Positions 22,644 through 25,434 of a DNA stretch of 25,434 bases are shown here, one piece after another (the first letter of the stretch is position 1; each line of letters begins with the position of its first letter). The stretch lies in assembly GCF_943913695.1 (NCBI RefSeq), contig NZ_CALTZE010000047.1, positions 1 through 25,434 on the forward strand, given 5' to 3'. The notes below the pieces were generated by a model. That model had not been told where the DNA came from. It saw only the letters and a list, made by a program, of their open reading frames with translations, and did no database searches. Position numbers and translations under genes: made by a program. This DNA comes from an uncultured Marmoricola sp. Lineage in GTDB: Bacteria; Actinomycetota; Actinomycetes; Propionibacteriales; Nocardioidaceae.

Positions 22644-23604
22644 CGCCGGACCCCTCCTCGTCGCCGTCGGTGTAGGCCTTGCGGAGCTTGGTCTCCACGT
22701 CGGGCAGCACCTGGGTGCCGACGCCCTCGGCGGTGAAGAGCTCCACGAGCACCGAGTGCGGCACCCGCCCGTCGACGACGGTCGCGCGCGGCACCCCCTC
22801 GGTCACCGCCAGGTGGCAGGCCGCCATCTTGGGGACCATCCCCGAGGCGAGCGAGGGCATCAGCTCCTCCAGGCTCTCCGGGCTGATCTCCTGGATCACG
22901 TCGTCGCTGTCGGGCCAGTCGCGGTAGAGCCCCTCGACGTCGGTGAGCACGAGCAGCTTCTCCGCACGCAGCGCTACGGCGAGCGCGGCCGCGGCGGTGT
23001 CGGCGTTGACGTTGTGGACCACGCCGTCGCGGTCGGGGGCGACCGAGGAGATCACCGGCACCCGGCCGGCCTCGATCAGGTCGAGCACCGCCTCGGGCCG
23101 CACTTCGTCCACCTCGCCCACCAGGCCGAGGTCGACCTCCTCGCCGTCGACGACGGTGCCGGTGGCCCTGGCGGTGAAGAGCCCCGCATCCTCCCCCGAG
23201 AGGCCCACCGCGATGTGGCCGTGCTGGTTGATCAGCCCGACCAGCTCGCGCTGCACCTGCCCGACCAGCACCATCCGCACGACGTCCATCGCCTCGGGCG
23301 TGGTGACGCGCAGCCCGCCGCGAAACTCCGACTCGATGCCGAGCCGGTCGAGCATGGAGGAGATCTGCGGGCCGCCACCGTGCACCACGACCGGCTTGAA
23401 GCCGGCGTAGCGCAGGAAGGCGATGTCCTCGGCGAACGCGGCCTTGAGGCTGTCGTCGGTCATGGCGTTGCCGCCGTACTTCACCACGATGATCTTGTCG
23501 TGGTAGCGCATCAGCCACGGCAGCGCGCCCGCGAGGATGCGGGCGGGCCGATGGGAATAGGGGCGCTTGTTGCCCGAGGCGTCGGTCACGTCGTCTCCGC
23601 TCAT
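22636..23604 (-). CDS. argB: Acetylglutamate kinase (probably arginine-inhibited type)
   Basis: Phosphorylates N-acetylglutamate with ATP, the usual control point of the linear or cyclic arginine pathway. The 322-residue amino-acid-kinase-family protein has KYGGNAM (42-48), HGGGPQI (75-81), the substrate-site NVNAD (198-202) and TDVEGLY (221-227). An N-terminal extension with the helix ARILAGALPWLMRYHDK (about 21-37) precedes the kinase core. In the family this helix marks hexameric, arginine-feedback-inhibited enzymes, so inhibition is inferred. The ATG at 23604 overlaps the argJ stop (ATGA) and has no independent Shine-Dalgarno. The C-terminus is acidic and carries the argD start. Confidence 0.96.
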   Translation of the reverse strand: MSGDDVTDASGNKRPYSHRPARILAGALPWLMRYHDKIIVVKYGGNAMTDDSLKAAFAEDIAFLRYAGFKPVVVHGGGPQISSMLDRLGIESEFRGGLRVTTPEAMDVVRMVLVGQVQRELVGLINQHGHIAVGLSGEDAGLFTARATGTVVDGEEVDLGLVGEVDEVRPEAVLDLIEAGRVPVISSVAPDRDGVVHNVNADTAAAALAVALRAEKLLVLTDVEGLYRDWPDSDDVIQEISPESLEELMPSLASGMVPKMAACHLAVTEGVPRATVVDGRVPHSVLVELFTAEGVGTQVLPDVETKLRKAYTDGDEEGSGDE

Positions 23605-24767
23605 GAGGAGTAGGCGCTGTTCTCGTGGACGTAGGCGTGGGTCAGGTCGTTGGTCCAGATCGTCGCCTCGTGCGGGCCGGACTTCAGGTCGACGGTCACC
23701 GTGACCTCGCGACCGGAGAGGTCGACCAGGTCGCGGCTCTCGGCGGGGGTCGAGCCCCGGCAGACCCACACGTCGTTCATCGCGACGTCGAGGTCGAGCG
23801 GGTCGAACTCCGCCCGGGTGGTCCCCAGGCTGGCCAGCACCCGGCCCCAGTTGGGGTCCTTGCCGAAGATCGCGGTCTTGAAGAGCGCGCTCCGCGCGAT
23901 GCTGCGCCCGGCCTCCAGAGCGTCGGACTCGCTCGCCGCGCCCCGCACCGTGATGTGCACGTCGTGCTCGGCGCCCTCGGCGTCGCGCAGCAGCTGCAGC
24001 GCCAGGTCGACACACGCCTCGGTCAGCGCCTCGGCCAGCGCGTCGGCACCGGGGCGTACGCCGCTCGCACCGCTCGCCTGCAGCGTGACCGTGTCGTTGG
24101 TCGACATGCAGCCGTCGGCGTCGAGGCGGTCGAAGCTCTGCGCGGTCGCCCGGCGCAGCGCCTCGTCGAGCTCCGCGGCGTCGGCCTCCGCGTCGGTGGT
24201 GAGGAAGACCAGCATCGTGGCCAGCTGCGGCGCGAGCATGCCCGCGCCCTTGGCCATGCCGCCGACGGACCAGCCGTCGCGCTCGACCACGACCTGCTTG
24301 GAGACCGAGTCGGTGGTCATGATCGCGTGCGCGGCGTCGTCACCGCCGGACCCGCTCAGCGCGGGCACCAGGGCGTCGACACCGTCGAGCAGCGTCTGCC
24401 GGTCGTTGAGCAGGCCGATCAGCCCCGTGGAGCAGACGACGACGTCGCCCGCCCCGATGCCCAGCCCCTGCGCCACCTGCTCGGCGGTCGCGTGGGTCAC
24501 CTCGAAGCCCTCGCTGCCGGTGTAGCAGTTGGCGCCGCCCGAGTTGACCACCACGGCCCGCACGGTGCCGTCGGCGACGACCTGCTTGCTCCAGATCACC
24601 GGGTTGGCCAGGCAGCGGTTGGCGGTGAAGACGGCGGCGGCGTCGAAGCGCGGGCCCTGGTTGACGACCAGCGCCATGTCCTTGCGCGCCCGCCCCTCCT
24701 CGTCCGGGCCCTTGATGCCGGCGGCGAGCCCGGCGGCTGCGAAGCCCTTCGGGTGCGTGACGCTCAC
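23601..24767 (-). CDS. argJ: Bifunctional glutamate N-acetyltransferase / ornithine acetyltransferase
   Basis: Transfers the acetyl group from N-acetylornithine back to glutamate, recycling it; some members also use acetyl-CoA. The 388-residue precursor belongs to the self-cleaving DmpA/ArgJ fold. VVNSGGANCYTG (73-84), CSTGLIG (112-118), MAKGAGMLAP (171-180) and the autoprocessing site LATML, with Thr about 184 as the nucleophile released at the beta-chain N-terminus, are all intact. GKDPNWGRVLAS is the usual C-terminal signature. The GTG at 24767 follows GGGAGG by about 7 nt and overlaps the ACT-gene stop (GTGA, 24764-24767). The stop overlaps argB. Confidence 0.96.
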   Translation of the reverse strand: MSVTHPKGFAAAGLAAGIKGPDEEGRARKDMALVVNQGPRFDAAAVFTANRCLANPVIWSKQVVADGTVRAVVVNSGGANCYTGSEGFEVTHATAEQVAQGLGIGAGDVVVCSTGLIGLLNDRQTLLDGVDALVPALSGSGGDDAAHAIMTTDSVSKQVVVERDGWSVGGMAKGAGMLAPQLATMLVFLTTDAEADAAELDEALRRATAQSFDRLDADGCMSTNDTVTLQASGASGVRPGADALAEALTEACVDLALQLLRDAEGAEHDVHITVRGAASESDALEAGRSIARSALFKTAIFGKDPNWGRVLASLGTTRAEFDPLDLDVAMNDVWVCRGSTPAESRDLVDLSGREVTVTVDLKSGPHEATIWTNDLTHAYVHENSAYSS

Positions 24768-25180
24768 GACTTGCCTCCCTGGCCCTCGGGTACGGCGACC
24801 TCGACGGTGTGGCCGGCGGCGACCCACGCCTCGGCGGCCGCGTCGGCGTGCTCGCGGGGCACCAGGATCCAGTCGGTGTCGAAGGTGGAGATGGTGAAGA
24901 CGCTGATCCCGGCCTCGGCCAGCGGCACGAGCAGGCCGGCCAGCACGCCGGTGAGCGCGAAGTCGAGCGGCCCGCGCACCTGGTAGGCCGTGAACGGCCC
25001 CGCCTGCCGCGCCTTGGCCGGCACGCTCCGCTTGGCGCACACCAGGCTGGTCTCGGTGGCCGTCGCGGTGATGCTGAACAGCGACGACGACTCCGCCCAT
25101 GCGGGGATCTCCGCTCCCGGCCCCAGCCGCACCACGGCGAGCTGCTCGGGGAAGACCTCCAGGGTGAACGGCCCGCTCAT
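24764..25180 (-). CDS. Small tandem ACT-domain protein (COG3603/CASTOR-type), first gene of the arg operon in this window
   Basis: A 138-residue cytoplasmic protein with two ACT-like halves and no catalytic domain. The N-terminal half contains SLFSITATATETSLVCAKRS (about 49-68); the second half contains GPFTAYQVRGPLDFALTG and GISVFTISTFDTDWILVP. The latter two are characteristic of the COG3603 family, whose ACT domains are related to those of eukaryotic CASTOR arginine sensors. ACT domains generally bind amino acids, so a sensory or allosteric role in this arginine operon is a reasonable inference, not a demonstrated function. The ATG at 25180 (MSGPFTLEVFP) has only a weak GGGGGTGG upstream. 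The stop overlaps the argJ start by 4 nt, so the two are translationally coupled. A structured repeat lies directly upstream where argC or the promoter might be expected. Confidence 0.85.
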   Translation of the reverse strand: MSGPFTLEVFPEQLAVVRLGPGAEIPAWAESSSLFSITATATETSLVCAKRSVPAKARQAGPFTAYQVRGPLDFALTGVLAGLLVPLAEAGISVFTISTFDTDWILVPREHADAAAEAWVAAGHTVEVAVPEGQGGKS

Positions 25181-25232
25181 GCCGCCACCCCCGCGCTGCC
25201 CGCTCCCCGACGAGCCCAGAAGGCCGCGCATC

Positions 25233-25434
25233 CCGGTCCCTGAGGAGCCGAGGAACGAGGCGTCACGAAGGGGCCGCGCCCTTCGAGGCTCGCTAGCGCT
25301 CGCACCTCAGGGAGCGGCGTAGCCGCGCCCTCCGCCCCAGGGAGCGGGATGGTCGGCGTGGCCGCGTGCCCCGGTCCCTGAGGAGCCGAGGAACGAGGCG
25401 TCACGAAGGGGCCGCGCCCTTCGAGGCTCGCTAG
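25233..25434. repeat. Third repeat cluster: identical 64-bp direct repeats 138 bp apart, with cruciform potential
   Basis: The 254 bp right of the ACT gene hold no gene. A 64-bp sequence at 25233-25296 is repeated without change at 25371-25434; the second copy is cut by the window edge, so the true repeat may be longer. Within copy 1 an outer inverted repeat CCCTGAGG (25238-25245) / CCTCAGGG (25305-25312) encloses an inner hairpin CGAAGGG/CCCTTCG (25266-25285). GAGGCTCGCTAGCGCTCGCA, with CCTC following, parallels the GAGGCTCGCTGCGCTCGCAC word duplicated at 17.7 kb, linking the clusters. Confidence 0.9.

Noticed and set aside
25233..25434. Insertion-sequence end or attachment site
   Set aside because: No transposase, integrase or tRNA is present; the direct repeats have internal hairpins and share words with the other intergenic clusters, so a structured dispersed repeat fits better.

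Overview
The window is high-GC DNA from an actinobacterium. The partial 16S rRNA gene at the left edge reads like Nocardioides or a close relative in the Nocardioidaceae. GTG starts, overlapping stop/start codons, a DtxR-type iron box and the argJBDFRG order fit this. The assignment comes from reading the sequence, not from a database search.

Layout, left to right. (1) 1-860: 5' end of a 16S rRNA gene on the minus strand, with a leader containing an antitermination box and two tandem -35/-10 promoters, each with a 17 bp spacer. (2) 864-2227: tyrS (minus) and a probable terminator that separates it from the rrn promoters. (3) 2311-7663: an iron-box-controlled hydroxamate siderophore operon (plus) of the desferrioxamine type: PLP decarboxylase, N-hydroxylase, N-acyltransferase and NIS synthetase. 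All three junctions are 4-nt stop/start overlaps. The synthetase ends in a (GQS)n tail encoded by a 9-bp tandem repeat. (4) 7660-11069: a TIGR03086-type protein (minus), a 92-bp inverted-repeat element, a secreted M1 metallopeptidase with an in-frame TAA near its 3' end, a 3-methyladenine DNA glycosylase (minus) and a small secreted excalibur-domain protein (minus). (5) 11240-12661: argH (minus). (6) 12691-13333: a cluster of long, hairpin-forming repeats. (7) 13351-17554: glycerol catabolism, with glpD (minus) divergent from glpF-glpK (plus). (8) 17555-17935: a second repeat cluster. (9) 17990-18523: a pyridoxamine-phosphate-oxidase-fold protein with a palindromic operator-like site at its start. 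(10) 18532-25180: an arginine operon on the minus strand, in transcription order ACT-domain gene, argJ, argB, argD, argF, argR, argG. Every junction but the last overlaps. (11) 25233-25434: a third repeat cluster upstream of the operon. argC is not in the window and may lie beyond the right edge.

How the parts work together. ArgJ, B, D and F convert glutamate-derived intermediates to citrulline, ArgG and ArgH finish arginine, and ArgR is the expected repressor. A small two-ACT-domain protein of the COG3603 type is translationally coupled to argJ, which makes it a candidate amino-acid sensor. argH is cut off from the rest by the glpDFK block, and that block has repeat clusters on both sides, which suggests a rearrangement. 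GlpF imports glycerol, GlpK phosphorylates it and GlpD oxidises glycerol-3-phosphate. The des-like operon should be derepressed under iron limitation. It has no transporter or uptake genes in the window.

The least explained items are the ACT gene's place in the arginine operon, the dispersed structured repeats, the 92-bp inverted repeat, the nonsense codon in the M1 peptidase, the (GQS)n tail and the orphan palindrome at 17970-17983.
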